Assembly (NCBI GenBank): GCA_045576235.1
Contig: JAZNGA010000052.1
Coordinates: 1 to 64,000 of the forward strand
Direction of reading: 5' to 3'
Source of the DNA: SIG437 sp045576235
GTDB taxonomy: Bacteria > Bacillota > Clostridia > UBA1381 > UBA9506
Length of the DNA: 64,000 bases
The notes below the pieces were generated by a model that saw nothing but the letters and a program-made list of their open reading frames with translations, was not told where the DNA came from and did not search any database. The position numbers and the translations under genes are program-made. Shown here piece after piece: positions 49,893-58,924 of the stretch; the first letter of the stretch is position 1, and each line of letters starts with the position of its first letter.

Positions 49893-50519
49893 ATGGCACG
49901 TTATACAGGTGCGGTGTGCAGACTTTGCCGAAGAGAAGGAAAACAGCTTTTCTTAAAGGGTGAAAGATGCTACACAGACAAATGCGGAGTTAAGAAAAGA
50001 GCTTATGCTCCGGGACAACACGGTCAAGGTAGAAAAAAGTTATCTGAATACGGATTACAGTTAAGAGAAAAACAGAAGGCAAGAAGATACTACGGCGTAT
50101 TGGAGTCGCAGTTTGCTAAATATTTCGAAATGGCGTCTAAGAGAAAAGGTATCACAGGTGAAAACTTGCTTGCTATCTTAGAGAGCAGATTAGACAATGT
50201 AGTTTACAGACTTGGTTTTGCTATGTCTAGAGCAGAAGCAAGACAGCTCGTAACACATGGTCATTTTGAAGTTAATGGTAAAAAGGTTGACATTCCGTCA
50301 TATCTCATCGAGGTTGGCGATGTTATTTCAGTGAAAGAAAAGAGTAGAGCTTCCGAAAAATTCAAGGCAATTTTTGAAGCAAACGAAGGTAAGGTTATTC
50401 CGAAGTGGTTGGATTTAAATGCTGCAGGTCACGAAGGTAAAGTTGTTGCAGCTGTTCAGAGAGACGACATTGATCTCGAACTTGAGGAACACCTTATTGT
50501 CGAGTTGTATTCAAAATAA
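49893..50519 (+). CDS. rpsD: Ribosomal protein S4 (zinc form)
   Basis: This 208-aa protein starts MARYTGAVCRLCRREG at ATG 49893, after AAGGAGGTG; an in-frame ATG at 49860 lies before the ribosome site. Cysteines at 9, 12, 26 and 31 form a zinc site, as in the C+ form of S4. The S4 RNA-binding domain (SRAEARQLVTHGHFEVNG) is intact. It is an early 16S binder and possible regulator of this operon. Confidence 0.99.
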   Translation: MARYTGAVCRLCRREGKQLFLKGERCYTDKCGVKKRAYAPGQHGQGRKKLSEYGLQLREKQKARRYYGVLESQFAKYFEMASKRKGITGENLLAILESRLDNVVYRLGFAMSRAEARQLVTHGHFEVNGKKVDIPSYLIEVGDVISVKEKSRASEKFKAIFEANEGKVIPKWLDLNAAGHEGKVVAAVQRDDIDLELEEHLIVELYSK

Positions 50520-50627
50520 TAGGTATTTTTATCGGATACTTGCAATCAGGTTACCCTCGGCAAACGATAAGATTTGTGCTTAAAGTCTAAGCACAAAGTA
50601 AACTAAAATAGAGAGGGAGGTTTTACT

Positions 50628-51572
50628 ATGATTGAAAAACCTAATGTTGAGTGCGTTGAGCTCAATCAGGAAGGGACCTACGGAAAGTTTGTAGCGGAGC
50701 CGTTAGAACGCGGATACGGTACAACACTTGGTAATTCACTGCGCAGAATGCTTTTATCATCTCTTCCCGGCGCGGCAGCAACATCAGTTAAGATTGATGG
50801 AGTGCTCCACGAATTTTCAACAATTCCGGGCGTTAAAGAAGATGTTACAGAAATCATTCTTAACATAAAACAGATTGCAGTTAAGCTCCATTGTGACACA
50901 CCTAAAGTTGTGTATGTTGAGTTTGAGGGAGAAGGCGAGATAACTGCTGGCGACATCAAGCTTGATTCGGATATTGAAATTTTCAATCCGGAGCTTCACA
51001 TTGCAACGCTTAATAAAGATGCTAAACTTTATATGGAAATCACTTTCAGCAAAGGCAGAGGATATGTTTCTGCTGAAAGAAATAAGCAGATTAACCAGAA
51101 CATCATAGGAGTTATTCCGGTGGATTCAATCTACACACCTGTTCACAGAGTTAACTATTCTGTAGAAAACACGCGTGTGGGTCAGATTACAGACTATGAC
51201 AAGCTCACGCTTGAGGTTTGGACAAACGGATCAATATCTCCTAATGAAGCTGTTAGCTTGGCGGCAAGAATCATCAATGAACACCTTATGCAGTTTATTG
51301 ATCTTTCTGAAGAGGCTAAGAATGCTGAGATTATGGTTGAGAAAAATGAAGGAACAAAAGAAAAGGTTTTAGAGATGACTATTGAAGAGCTCGACCTTTC
51401 TGTTCGTTCTTATAACTGCTTGAAACGAGCAGGAATTAATACTGTTGAAGACTTAACTAATAGAACGGAAGAAGACATGGTTAAGGTCAGAAACCTTGGT
51501 AGAAAGTCTTTAGAAGAAGTAATTGGTAAATTGCATGCGTTAGGTCAAAGCTTCTCAGAGAGAGAAGACTAA
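50628..51572 (+). CDS. rpoA: RNA polymerase alpha subunit
   Basis: This 314-aa protein has the N-terminal dimerisation domain with TTLGNSLRRMLLSSLPG and the C-terminal domain (about 245-310) with the helix-hairpin LSVRSYNCLKRAGINT and RNLGRKSLEEV that touches UP elements and activators. Ribosome site GGGAGG. A 108-nt gap separates it from rpsD. Confidence 0.99.
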   Translation: MIEKPNVECVELNQEGTYGKFVAEPLERGYGTTLGNSLRRMLLSSLPGAAATSVKIDGVLHEFSTIPGVKEDVTEIILNIKQIAVKLHCDTPKVVYVEFEGEGEITAGDIKLDSDIEIFNPELHIATLNKDAKLYMEITFSKGRGYVSAERNKQINQNIIGVIPVDSIYTPVHRVNYSVENTRVGQITDYDKLTLEVWTNGSISPNEAVSLAARIINEHLMQFIDLSEEAKNAEIMVEKNEGTKEKVLEMTIEELDLSVRSYNCLKRAGINTVEDLTNRTEEDMVKVRNLGRKSLEEVIGKLHALGQSFSERED

Positions 51573-51591
51573 GAAAAAGGAGGTAGAAAAG

Positions 51592-51933
51592 ATGCCGGGT
51601 ACAAGAAAATTGGGTCGCCCTACCGACCAGAGAAAAGCTATGCTCAGAGGTCTTGTAACTGCACTTTTAGAGAGCGGCAAGATTGAAACAACTCTTGCAC
51701 GAGCAAAAGAAGTGAGATGCTTAGCTGATAAAATGATTACTTTGGGCAAGACAAACACTCTTCATTCAAGAAGACAGGCATTGTCCTTCGTAACAAAAAA
51801 AGATGTGGTTTATAAGCTGTTTGAAGAAATAGCTCCGAAATATGCAGAACGCGACGGTGGATATACGAGAGTTTTAAAAGCCGGTCCGAGACGCGGTGAC
51901 GGTGCAGAAATGGCCATCATTGAATTAGTTTAA
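51592..51933 (+). CDS. rplQ: Ribosomal protein L17
   Basis: This 113-aa protein starts MPGTRKLGRPTDQRKAML behind AAGGAGG and ends GDGAEMAIIELV. It is the last gene of the long S10-spc-alpha transcript and is followed by a terminator hairpin. Confidence 0.98.
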   Translation: MPGTRKLGRPTDQRKAMLRGLVTALLESGKIETTLARAKEVRCLADKMITLGKTNTLHSRRQALSFVTKKDVVYKLFEEIAPKYAERDGGYTRVLKAGPRRGDGAEMAIIELV

Positions 51934-51955
51934 TTCCACAGACAAATGATTTTTA

Positions 51956-51990
51956 TAATACCCCTTGTTTTCAGCAAGGGGTATTAAAAT
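51956..51990 (+). terminator. Terminator of the alpha operon
   Basis: TAATACCCCTTG pairs with CAAGGGGTATTA over 12 bp with a 7-nt loop. The following T run is short (AAAATTT), so termination may be partial. Confidence 0.7.
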
Positions 51991-52061
51991 TTATGATTAT
52001 ATATGATATTGTTTCTGGAAAAAAATAATCTATATACGGAAAAATGTGAGGAGTGATTGTT

Positions 52062-52595
52062 GTGTCAGACTTTTTTGAACTTGTTAATAAAAGAGAAAGT
52101 TGCAGAGCTTATTTAGAAAAAGAGGTTGAAAAGGAAAAACTGATAAAATGCATTGAAGCTGCTCGGTTAGCACCATCTGCATGCAATTCGCAGCCGTGGA
52201 GCTTTATTATCGCAACGGGAGAGAAGGGAAAAGAAGTTGCAAAATGCGTGCAAAAGGGCGGAATGAATAAATTCACAGATGCATGCCCTGCTTTCATTGT
52301 AATATGTGAAGAGCACGCAAGTTTGTCAATGAGAATTGCAGAAACGATTGCAAGTCAACACTATGCTCAGATGGATATAGGCATAGCAACAGCTCACATT
52401 TGCTATGCTGCAACAGAGCAAGGGTTATCAACCTGCATTTTGGGATGGTTTGATGAAAAGAAGCTTGCAGAAGCTGTAGGCATCACAAATCCCAAAAGAA
52501 TAAGGCTTGTTATTTCGGTTGGATATGCAGAAAATGATAGCCTAAGACCGAAAAAGAGAAAAGAATTAGATGATATTTTAACTTTTGCAGAATAA
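52062..52595 (+). CDS. Nitroreductase-family FMN protein
   Basis: This 177-aa protein begins at GTG 52062, eight nt after GAGGAG; a GTG at 52053 overlaps that site. Family motifs are RESCRAYLEKEVE, ARLAPSACNSQPWSFII (FMN phosphate binding) and the C-terminal GYAENDSLRPKKRK. Members reduce nitro compounds, quinones or related electron acceptors using NAD(P)H. Monocistronic; the physiological substrate is unknown. Confidence 0.9.
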   Translation: MSDFFELVNKRESCRAYLEKEVEKEKLIKCIEAARLAPSACNSQPWSFIIATGEKGKEVAKCVQKGGMNKFTDACPAFIVICEEHASLSMRIAETIASQHYAQMDIGIATAHICYAATEQGLSTCILGWFDEKKLAEAVGITNPKRIRLVISVGYAENDSLRPKKRKELDDILTFAE

Positions 52596-52606
52596 TATAA
52601 AAAGAA

Positions 52607-52650
52607 GCAGTGGAAAAATGAACACGTTTTGCCACTGCTCTTTAATTTTC
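52607..52650 (+). terminator. Intrinsic terminator after the nitroreductase gene
   Basis: AGCAGTGG (52607-52614) with adjoining AAAA pairs with TTTT and CCACTGCT (52633-52640), followed by CTTTAATTTT. Confidence 0.7.
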
Positions 52651-52734
52651 TGTCTGAAAAACATTCAAAAAACGCCAAACAGCACAGACGCTATGCGCCT
52701 GTGCGAAAAAAATTTATTAAGTAATTCTGAAAGC

Positions 52735-52923
52735 TTAGATAGATCTTGTAACCTTATCAGAACGCAGACATCTTGAGCATACGCTTATAGATTTCGGCGT
52801 GCCGTTAACAATGGCCTTAACTTTTCTAATGTTTGGCTTCCATGCTTTGTTGCTTCTTCTGTGTGAATGGCTGACCTGAATACCAAAAGTAACGCCTTTG
52901 CCGCAAATTTCACATTTTGCCAT
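52735..52923 (-). CDS. rpmB: Ribosomal protein L28 (zinc form)
   Basis: This 62-aa protein starts MAKCEICGKGVTFGIQVSHSHRR and has CxxC near the start and CSRC near the end, a zinc-binding pair. It is the last gene of the minus-strand set L31-SecG-L28. Confidence 0.97.
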   Translation of the reverse strand: MAKCEICGKGVTFGIQVSHSHRRSNKAWKPNIRKVKAIVNGTPKSISVCSRCLRSDKVTRSI

Positions 52924-52959
52924 TTATAGCACCTCCAATTGAAAACATTTAAAATCACT

Positions 52960-53190
52960 TTACTGTAAGAAATATAAAGCGATTGATGTGATTAAAAACA
53001 AAATAGCAATAACTGATGTCCATTTTTCTAAAATGGCATCTATCGTGCGGCCTTTGTTTTTACCAAAAAATGTTTCTGAACCGCCAGCAATTGATCCTGA
53101 AAGACCTGCACTTTTGCCGGACTGGAACAGAACAACACCAACAAGAATTACAGCTATGATTATATGCAATATCTGAATTGCAACTAACAT
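52960..53190 (-). CDS. secG: Preprotein translocase subunit SecG
   Basis: This 76-aa membrane protein has two hydrophobic segments (about 3-20 and 53-74) around the conserved cytoplasmic motif FQSGKSAGLSGSIAGGSETFFGKN. It helps SecA-driven export through SecYE (secY is at 45435). Confidence 0.96.
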   Translation of the reverse strand: MLVAIQILHIIIAVILVGVVLFQSGKSAGLSGSIAGGSETFFGKNKGRTIDAILEKWTSVIAILFLITSIALYFLQ

Positions 53191-53266
53191 AACCTACACC
53201 TCCAATAAACAACCTCAGCTTCAGGCTGCTTTAGAGCAGCTATCAAAGCCGTGCTTTGTGTTTGAA

Positions 53267-53470
53267 TTATTCTTTGATACCGAATCTTTTTCTGAACTTT
53301 TCAACACGACCGCCAGTGTCAACAAGCTTCTGCTTGCCTGTGAAGAACGGATGGCATTTTGAGCAAATTTCAACTGTGATATCTTCTTTAGTTGAACCTA
53401 CTGAGATAACCTCTCCGCATGCACATTTGATGGTTGTATCGTAATAATTAGGATGGATTCCTTCTTTCAT
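53267..53470 (-). CDS. rpmE: Ribosomal protein L31 (zinc form)
   Basis: This 67-aa protein starts MKEGIHPNYYDTTIKCACGEV and has four cysteines (CAC, then CSKC) for zinc, followed by HPFFTGKQKLVDTGGRVEKF. It bridges the two ribosomal subunits. The presence of the zinc form agrees with the other Cys+ r-proteins in this window. Confidence 0.98.
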   Translation of the reverse strand: MKEGIHPNYYDTTIKCACGEVISVGSTKEDITVEICSKCHPFFTGKQKLVDTGGRVEKFRKRFGIKE

Positions 53471-53521
53471 TACATTTCACCCTCTCTAATAATTTGCTAT
53501 AATAATCCGTAGCAGAAGTAT

Positions 53522-53550
53522 ATTATAGCACAAGTTTTTTTGTTTTGCAA
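53522..53550 (-). promoter_or_regulatory. Promoter of rpmE-secG-rpmB
   Basis: On the minus strand TTGCAA (53550-53545), a 17-bp spacer and TATAAT (53527-53522) precede rpmE by about 50 nt. Confidence 0.75.
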
Positions 53551-53621
53551 CAGTTTTTTTAAAAAAATTAAAAACTTTTTGAGAAAACTAATAAAAAAAT
53601 AAAAAATGGAAATATTTATAC

Positions 53622-53650
53622 TTGACAAATGAAAAAAGGAGTGTTATAAT
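53622..53650 (+). promoter_or_regulatory. Promoter of initiator tRNA
   Basis: TTGACA (53622-53627), an exact 17-bp spacer and TATAAT (53645-53650) form a full consensus sigma-A promoter 35 nt before the tRNA, as expected for a strongly expressed stable RNA. Confidence 0.9.
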
Positions 53651-53685
53651 CATTATTGTTCGCATAGGATGTAATAAATAAATAT

Positions 53686-53845
<160 letters not shown>

Positions 53846-53961
53846 CTGACCGCCGCCGGTGGCGGATGAAGGGAAGGCGCAGAGTTGTGCCGCGGTCGAC
53901 AGATGACAAGGAAATTTATTTTTGCAGTCAGATGTCGGGCACCGCAAACGGCACTTTAGTG
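53846..53961. other. Spacer between the two fMet repeats
   Basis: This unique stretch of 116 bp is more GC-rich than its surroundings (CCGCCGGTGGCGG) and contains no gene. No integrase or other mobility gene remains, so if an element was inserted here it has been lost. Confidence 0.5.
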
Positions 53962-54086
<125 letters not shown>

Positions 54087-54383
54087 AGTGACCGCATTTT
54101 GTAGATGAAAATGGAAATTGTTGACGCTTCCTCACTTAATGTTTAAGAACAGCAGGTCATTAAAAAAGAATTGAAAAACTTTCTGAGAATATAATTAAAA
54201 AAAACGAAAACCAATTGAAAAACAGTTGCTAATAGTGGCTGGACTGAGAAAACACAATTTAAGAATTTGTTTAATATTTTTAAAAGAAAGTCATAATTTA
54301 AGAAAAATAAAAAAATCTTGCAAGTCTTGATATTATATGATAAAATATTAAGGTATATTGCATTTGAATTGGGAGAGAATTTT
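54087..54383 (+). other. Intergenic region before NSS transporter
   Basis: These 297 bases are AT-rich. The first 40 nt still resemble the flank of repeat copy 1 (TGACCGC, GATGAA). The rest holds the promoter TTGCAA (54318-54323), 17-bp spacer, TAAAAT (54341-54346) for the transporter gene. Nothing else is recognised. Confidence 0.6.
54318..54346 (+). promoter_or_regulatory. Promoter of the NSS transporter gene
   Basis: TTGCAA (54318-54323), a 17-bp spacer and TAAAAT (54341-54346); the same hexamers as the rpsJ promoter. Confidence 0.65.
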
Positions 54384-55745
54384 ATGACAAACGAAAAGAG
54401 AAGTAATTTCAGCGGAAAAATTGGTTTCGTTTTAGCAGCGGCAGGCTCTGCTGTTGGCTTGGGCAACATATGGCGATTCCCATATCTTGCTGCGAAATAT
54501 GGCGGAGGCATTTTTCTTCTTGCATATATAGTTCTGGCGCTCACTTTTGGCTTCGCGCTTATGGCGGCTGAAATAGCAATAGGAAGAAAAACAGGGCTGT
54601 CAGCAATCGGGGCTTTTAAAAAGCTTGACAAGAGGTTTTCATTTGTTGGATATTTATCAGCATTGGTGCCAATGATTATCCTCCCTTATTATTCTGTTAT
54701 CGGAGGATGGGTTACAAAATATTTTGTTATGTTTGTCGGCAATGGTGTTGAAAAGGCTGCGACAGATGGCTTTTTTGAGACATTTATAGCACAGCCGGTT
54801 GAGCCTGTGGTGTGGTTTTTGATTTATATCGGCATAACAGCTCTTGTTGTTCTTCTCGGTGTTGAAAAAGGAATTGAAAAAGTCAGCAAATTTATGATGC
54901 CAATTCTTGTTGTGCTGTCTGTTGCAATTGCCATTTATGGTCTGTTTATGCCGGGGGCGATAGATGGTGCAATTTATTACATCATGCCTGATTTCAGCAA
55001 ATTCTCAATAAAAACAGTTCTCGCGGCAATGGGGCAGCTTTTTTACTCAATGTCTCTTGCTATGGGAATAATGATAACCTATGGTTCATATATGAAAAAA
55101 GATGTTAAGCTTGAGTCATCTGTTAAGCAGATAGAATTTTTTGACACGGGAATCGCATTTATTGCAGGACTCATGATTATCCCGGGCGTGTTCGCATATT
55201 CAGGCGGAACACCTGAGGCTTTAGGAAAAGGACCAGGTCTTATGTTTGTGACGCTTCCTAAGGTTTTCAGCGGAATGCTTGGAGGAAAATTTGTTGGTGC
55301 ATCATTCTTTGTCATGGTTTTATTTGCAGCGCTGACTTCTTCAATCTCTCTTATGGAGACTGTCGTTTCAATCGTGTGCGACAAGTTCAAAATGGGAAGA
55401 AAGCTTTCTTGCCTGTTTGTTTTTGCGGCATCTGTTTTAATTGGTCTTCCATCGTGCCTTGGCTATGGTGTCTGGGAGAGCGTTAAAATTCTCGGTATGC
55501 CTTTTCTTGATTTCTTTGATTTTATCAGCAACAGCGTGATAATGCCGGTTGTTGCACTTTTTATCAGCGTGTTTGTGGGCTATGTCATTAAACCAAAATC
55601 GTTGGTAGAGGAAATTGAAGAACGCGGCGCCGTGTTTAAGAAAAAAAGATTGTTTACGGTTGTTATTAAATATGTAGCACCTATTTGCATTGTGCTGATT
55701 CTTGTCACTTCCATATTGGACGCATTTAAGATTTTTACAATATAA
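54384..55745 (+). CDS. Sodium-dependent (NSS/SNF) amino acid transporter
   Basis: This 453-aa membrane protein is a LeuT-fold neurotransmitter:sodium symporter. TM1 has the sodium-site signature GSAVGLGNIWRFPYLAAKYGG; about eleven hydrophobic segments follow. ATG 54384 has GGGAGAG upstream. Bacterial relatives such as TnaT carry tryptophan and MhsT hydrophobic amino acids. The next gene is an orphan trpB 39 nt on, so tryptophan or indole-related transport is suggested by context only. Confidence 0.93.
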   Translation: MTNEKRSNFSGKIGFVLAAAGSAVGLGNIWRFPYLAAKYGGGIFLLAYIVLALTFGFALMAAEIAIGRKTGLSAIGAFKKLDKRFSFVGYLSALVPMIILPYYSVIGGWVTKYFVMFVGNGVEKAATDGFFETFIAQPVEPVVWFLIYIGITALVVLLGVEKGIEKVSKFMMPILVVLSVAIAIYGLFMPGAIDGAIYYIMPDFSKFSIKTVLAAMGQLFYSMSLAMGIMITYGSYMKKDVKLESSVKQIEFFDTGIAFIAGLMIIPGVFAYSGGTPEALGKGPGLMFVTLPKVFSGMLGGKFVGASFFVMVLFAALTSSISLMETVVSIVCDKFKMGRKLSCLFVFAASVLIGLPSCLGYGVWESVKILGMPFLDFFDFISNSVIMPVVALFISVFVGYVIKPKSLVEEIEERGAVFKKKRLFTVVIKYVAPICIVLILVTSILDAFKIFTI

Positions 55746-55784
55746 TATTTATAGAAAAACAAATTATTAAAGGGGATTTAAATT

Positions 55785-57029
55785 ATGAATAAATATAAAG
55801 ATTTTGATAATTATTTAAAAGAATTTCCGACGGAAGACGGCTATTTCGGTGAATATGGCGGTTCGTTTCAGTCTGAAGAGCTCATTGAGGCTTTTAAGGA
55901 AGCTGATGATGCATATGAAGCAATTTGCCACTCTGCGCAGTTCATAAATGAGCTTCGCAGAATCAGGAAAGAGTTTCAGGGCAGACCCACGCCTGTTTAT
56001 CACTGTGAAAGACTTTCGAAGCTTTTCGGAAATTGTCAGATATATGTTAAGAGAGAGGACCTAAATCACACGGGCGCCCATAAGCTCAATCATTGCATGG
56101 GCGAAGGTCTTCTTGCAAAATATATGGGAAAAAAGAAAATTATTGCAGAGACGGGAGCAGGTCAGCACGGTGTTGCCATTGCAACTGCTGCCGCATATTT
56201 CGGCATGGAATGTGATGTCTATATGGGTGAAGTGGACATCGAAAAGCAGCATCCGAATGTTATCAGAATGAAAATGCTGGGCGCAAATGTCATTCCTGTT
56301 ACTAAAGGCTTAAAAACTCTTAAAGAAGCGTGTGATGCGGCATTTGAAGCATATCTTAACGAGTATAAAGACGCAATTTATTGCATAGGCACAGCTGCAG
56401 GTCCTCATCCGTTCCCGAAAATGGTCAGGGATTTTCAGTCGATTATCGGCATAGAAGCAAGAGAACAGTTTTTAGAAATGACAGGCATTATGCCTGACGC
56501 TGTTTGTGCCTGTGTTGGTGGCGGTTCTAATTCGCTTGGAATGTTCACTCCGTTTTTGGCAGACCCTGTTGACATATATGGCATTGAGCCACTGGGCAGA
56601 GGTGAAGGCGTTGGAGACCATGCGGCGACTATGGCATATGGGACAAAGGGAATCATTCATGGCTATAAGAGCTATGTTCTTCAGGATAAAGAGGGCGAGC
56701 CGCTTCCTGTTTATTCAATCGCAAGCGGGCTTGACTATCCCGGCGTCGGTCCGGAACACGCATATTTAAGGGATTTAGGTCGTGTTCATTATGAAACTGT
56801 TTCTGACGAAGAGGCTATGGAGGCTTTCTTCCTGCTTTCAAGATATGAGGGAATTATTCCTGCCATAGAGAGCGCTCACGCTTTAGCATATGCAATAAGA
56901 TATGCTAAAGAGCACAAATCAGGTTCAATCCTTGCTTGTCTTTCGGGAAGAGGAGACAAAGACATTGACTATGTTTACGAGAAATATGGCTGCGGTGAGG
57001 GCTTTAAGCTCGACTATGATTTAAAATAG
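55785..57029 (+). CDS. trpB: Tryptophan synthase beta chain (orphan)
   Basis: This 414-aa PLP enzyme condenses indole and serine to tryptophan. PLP lysine K100 lies in LNHTGAHKLNH, the catalytic glutamate E122 in IAETGAGQHG, and the phosphate cup in VGGGSNSLG. It matches the standard TrpB1 type rather than TrpB2. No trpA or other trp gene is near, so it may salvage free indole. It follows an NSS transporter by 39 nt without a terminator between them, which suggests an operon. Confidence 0.93.
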   Translation: MNKYKDFDNYLKEFPTEDGYFGEYGGSFQSEELIEAFKEADDAYEAICHSAQFINELRRIRKEFQGRPTPVYHCERLSKLFGNCQIYVKREDLNHTGAHKLNHCMGEGLLAKYMGKKKIIAETGAGQHGVAIATAAAYFGMECDVYMGEVDIEKQHPNVIRMKMLGANVIPVTKGLKTLKEACDAAFEAYLNEYKDAIYCIGTAAGPHPFPKMVRDFQSIIGIEAREQFLEMTGIMPDAVCACVGGGSNSLGMFTPFLADPVDIYGIEPLGRGEGVGDHAATMAYGTKGIIHGYKSYVLQDKEGEPLPVYSIASGLDYPGVGPEHAYLRDLGRVHYETVSDEEAMEAFFLLSRYEGIIPAIESAHALAYAIRYAKEHKSGSILACLSGRGDKDIDYVYEKYGCGEGFKLDYDLK

Positions 57030-57061
57030 CTCGCATAAACTTTAAAATGGGAGATGATATT

Positions 57062-57700
57062 ATGGAAAAAATCGGGGCGATTAAGGAAAAAGCCAAAAAG
57101 TTTTTTTCACCATATTATATATATTGTCTTATAATTGTGATGATTAATTCTGCGCTTATAAGTATGCAATGGGGGCTCATATATTATGGCTTGATTGCGT
57201 TTCAGTTTGCAGGGCAATATCTTCTTATGCAGTTTTTAATGACGCTTTCTGTCCTGCTCGGTTTTTTTATAAGTGCGCCGATAGCTGTGGGAGTTAAAAG
57301 CTTCTTTTTGAACCTTGTGAGAGGGGAAGCCGAAATGAAAGACATACTTTCTCCGTTTAAAAAAGCATATGACAGAGTTATTGTTATTATGTTTTTAAGA
57401 AAAATTAAAATTTTTCTTTGGTCTTTTCTTTTGGTTGTTCCTGGAATCTATAAAGCATATGAATATGCTATGATACCATATATTATGGCAGAAGAGCCGG
57501 CTGTTTCGAGCAAGGAAGCGTTTAAACGCTCAAAAAAACTGATGGAAGGAAACAGGCTGAATCTGTTTAAATTGCAAATTTCGTTTATTGGGTGGTATGT
57601 TTTGGCATCGATTCCGATTTTTGCAGGGTTTATGTTCCTTTCTCCATATGTGCAAACGGCAAACGCGGTTTTTTACGAGCAAATTAAAAAGGGATGTTAA
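57062..57700 (+). CDS. DUF975-family membrane protein
   Basis: This 212-aa protein has about five hydrophobic segments and the family's hallmark stretch AYEYAMIPYIMAEEPAVSSKEAF, then SKKLMEGNRLNLFKL and FIGWYV. ATG 57062 has GGGAGATG seven nt upstream. The role of the family is not known. It begins 32 nt after trpB and may share its transcript, which ends at the following palindrome. Confidence 0.85.
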   Translation: MEKIGAIKEKAKKFFSPYYIYCLIIVMINSALISMQWGLIYYGLIAFQFAGQYLLMQFLMTLSVLLGFFISAPIAVGVKSFFLNLVRGEAEMKDILSPFKKAYDRVIVIMFLRKIKIFLWSFLLVVPGIYKAYEYAMIPYIMAEEPAVSSKEAFKRSKKLMEGNRLNLFKLQISFIGWYVLASIPIFAGFMFLSPYVQTANAVFYEQIKKGC

Positions 57701-57707
57701 AAAAGAG

Positions 57708-57745
57708 GGCTGTAGCAAAAACAATTTCGTTTTGCTACAGCCTGT
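57708..57745. terminator. Terminator palindrome of the GCTGTAGCAAAATG family
   Basis: GGCTGTAGCAAAA (57708-57720) pairs perfectly with TTTTGCTACAGCC (57730-57742). It lies between the convergent DUF975 gene and spoIIIAH and can serve both. Confidence 0.88.
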
Positions 57746-57746
57746 T

Positions 57747-58379
57747 TTATTCGCCGATTTCAACTATGTTAACCTTATCTGCACTGTAGTTTGTGACGCT
57801 TGTTGCAATATCTGAAATCACGGCGGCATCCACCTCATTCAGTCCTGCTGAAAAAACTGCCACGCTTATCAGATTTTCGCCCATGAAAACTATTGCATCC
57901 TGATAGCCCTTTGCTTTTATCATATTTTCCATCATAACTTCTTTTTCTGTGTATTCCGCAAGCTCTGAAATTTGCTCCTCCGCAACAGCTTTTGCATCTT
58001 TTCCTGCTCCGTCTGAGTTTATGAGGTGGAGCAATGTGTCGATGGTTTCTTCACGCTTTGTTTCTCTTTGAAGGCGCGCTTCTGAAAAATAACCGTTAAG
58101 ACTTTGTGGTTTTTCGGACGAGGATTCTTCTGCATTAACCATTTGAGCCTCGCCGAGCTTTTTTGATGCTTCATTATAAACAGCTATGGCGTCAGGGTCA
58201 GCTATATCATATTTCAGATTGTAGTTTAAATAGCCTGCTACTGCTACAAGCATAATTAAAATAGCCGATGCCAGCTGTTTTTTCTTAAGCACAATCATTC
58301 TCCCGCTATGTGCTTTTTTTTCTTTGGGGTTATCGCTTTTCTTAAATTTGAGTGATTTGATTTTTTTGAGTAGATTCAT
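57747..58379 (-). CDS. spoIIIAH: Stage III sporulation protein AH
   Basis: This 210-aa protein has one membrane helix (about 37-50) and a C-terminal YscJ/FliF-like ring-building domain (EEQISELAEYTEKEVMMENMI, AVFSAGLNEVDAAVISDIA). SpoIIIAH in the mother cell interlocks with SpoIIQ of the forespore to make the channel across the spore membranes. It is the last gene of the spoIIIA operon. Confidence 0.94.
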   Translation of the reverse strand: MNLLKKIKSLKFKKSDNPKEKKAHSGRMIVLKKKQLASAILIMLVAVAGYLNYNLKYDIADPDAIAVYNEASKKLGEAQMVNAEESSSEKPQSLNGYFSEARLQRETKREETIDTLLHLINSDGAGKDAKAVAEEQISELAEYTEKEVMMENMIKAKGYQDAIVFMGENLISVAVFSAGLNEVDAAVISDIATSVTNYSADKVNIVEIGE

Positions 58380-58411
58380 TTTTTTCGCGCCTTTCTTTTA
58401 TAAAATATTTT

Positions 58412-58924
58412 TCATTTTGCTAAAACACTTATATTTTTTGTGCTCACATTTAAAAGTGCCTTAACGGCTGATGTGATATTTTCTTTAACAACGGGATTTC
58501 CTGCCCCTTCTGCTGTTATGAAGACACCTGTAATTTTAGGTAGCTCGGCTTTTATGAGAATGGGCTCTTCACCACCTGATGCGGAGTCCTTTAAAACAGG
58601 TTTTTGATTTCCTTTTGTAGAAGTTTCGCTTTTTTCCTCCTGCATCTCCTCGCAATAAAAATATTTTCCATAATCGGAAAAAGCTATCATAACGCTGACA
58701 TCTCCGGCTCCTTCTGTGGCCGAGAGCATGGCAGAAAGCTTCTTTTCAAGAGCTTTTCCATATTCGCTGACATCTGTAATATAACTTTTGCCGGGGAGGG
58801 TTTCTGTTTTTTCTTCGCCTGGAGAGAAATCAGGTAAAAAGAGCAAGGCTATCCCTATAATTAATATGATGACAAGCTGTTTTGTATTCATAATTTTTTC
58901 GTAGTATTCTTTAATTTTTATCAT
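58412..58924 (-). CDS. spoIIIAG: Stage III sporulation protein AG
   Basis: This 170-aa protein starts at ATG 58924, preceded by AAGGAG and overlapping the end of spoIIIAF; longer starts lie inside that gene. A membrane helix at about 16-32 is followed by a domain containing LPKITGVFITAEGAGNP and the ending VLNVSTKNISVLAK-like strand. SpoIIIAG forms a large ring of the mother cell-forespore channel. Confidence 0.94.
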   Translation of the reverse strand: MIKIKEYYEKIMNTKQLVIILIIGIALLFLPDFSPGEEKTETLPGKSYITDVSEYGKALEKKLSAMLSATEGAGDVSVMIAFSDYGKYFYCEEMQEEKSETSTKGNQKPVLKDSASGGEEPILIKAELPKITGVFITAEGAGNPVVKENITSAVKALLNVSTKNISVLAK

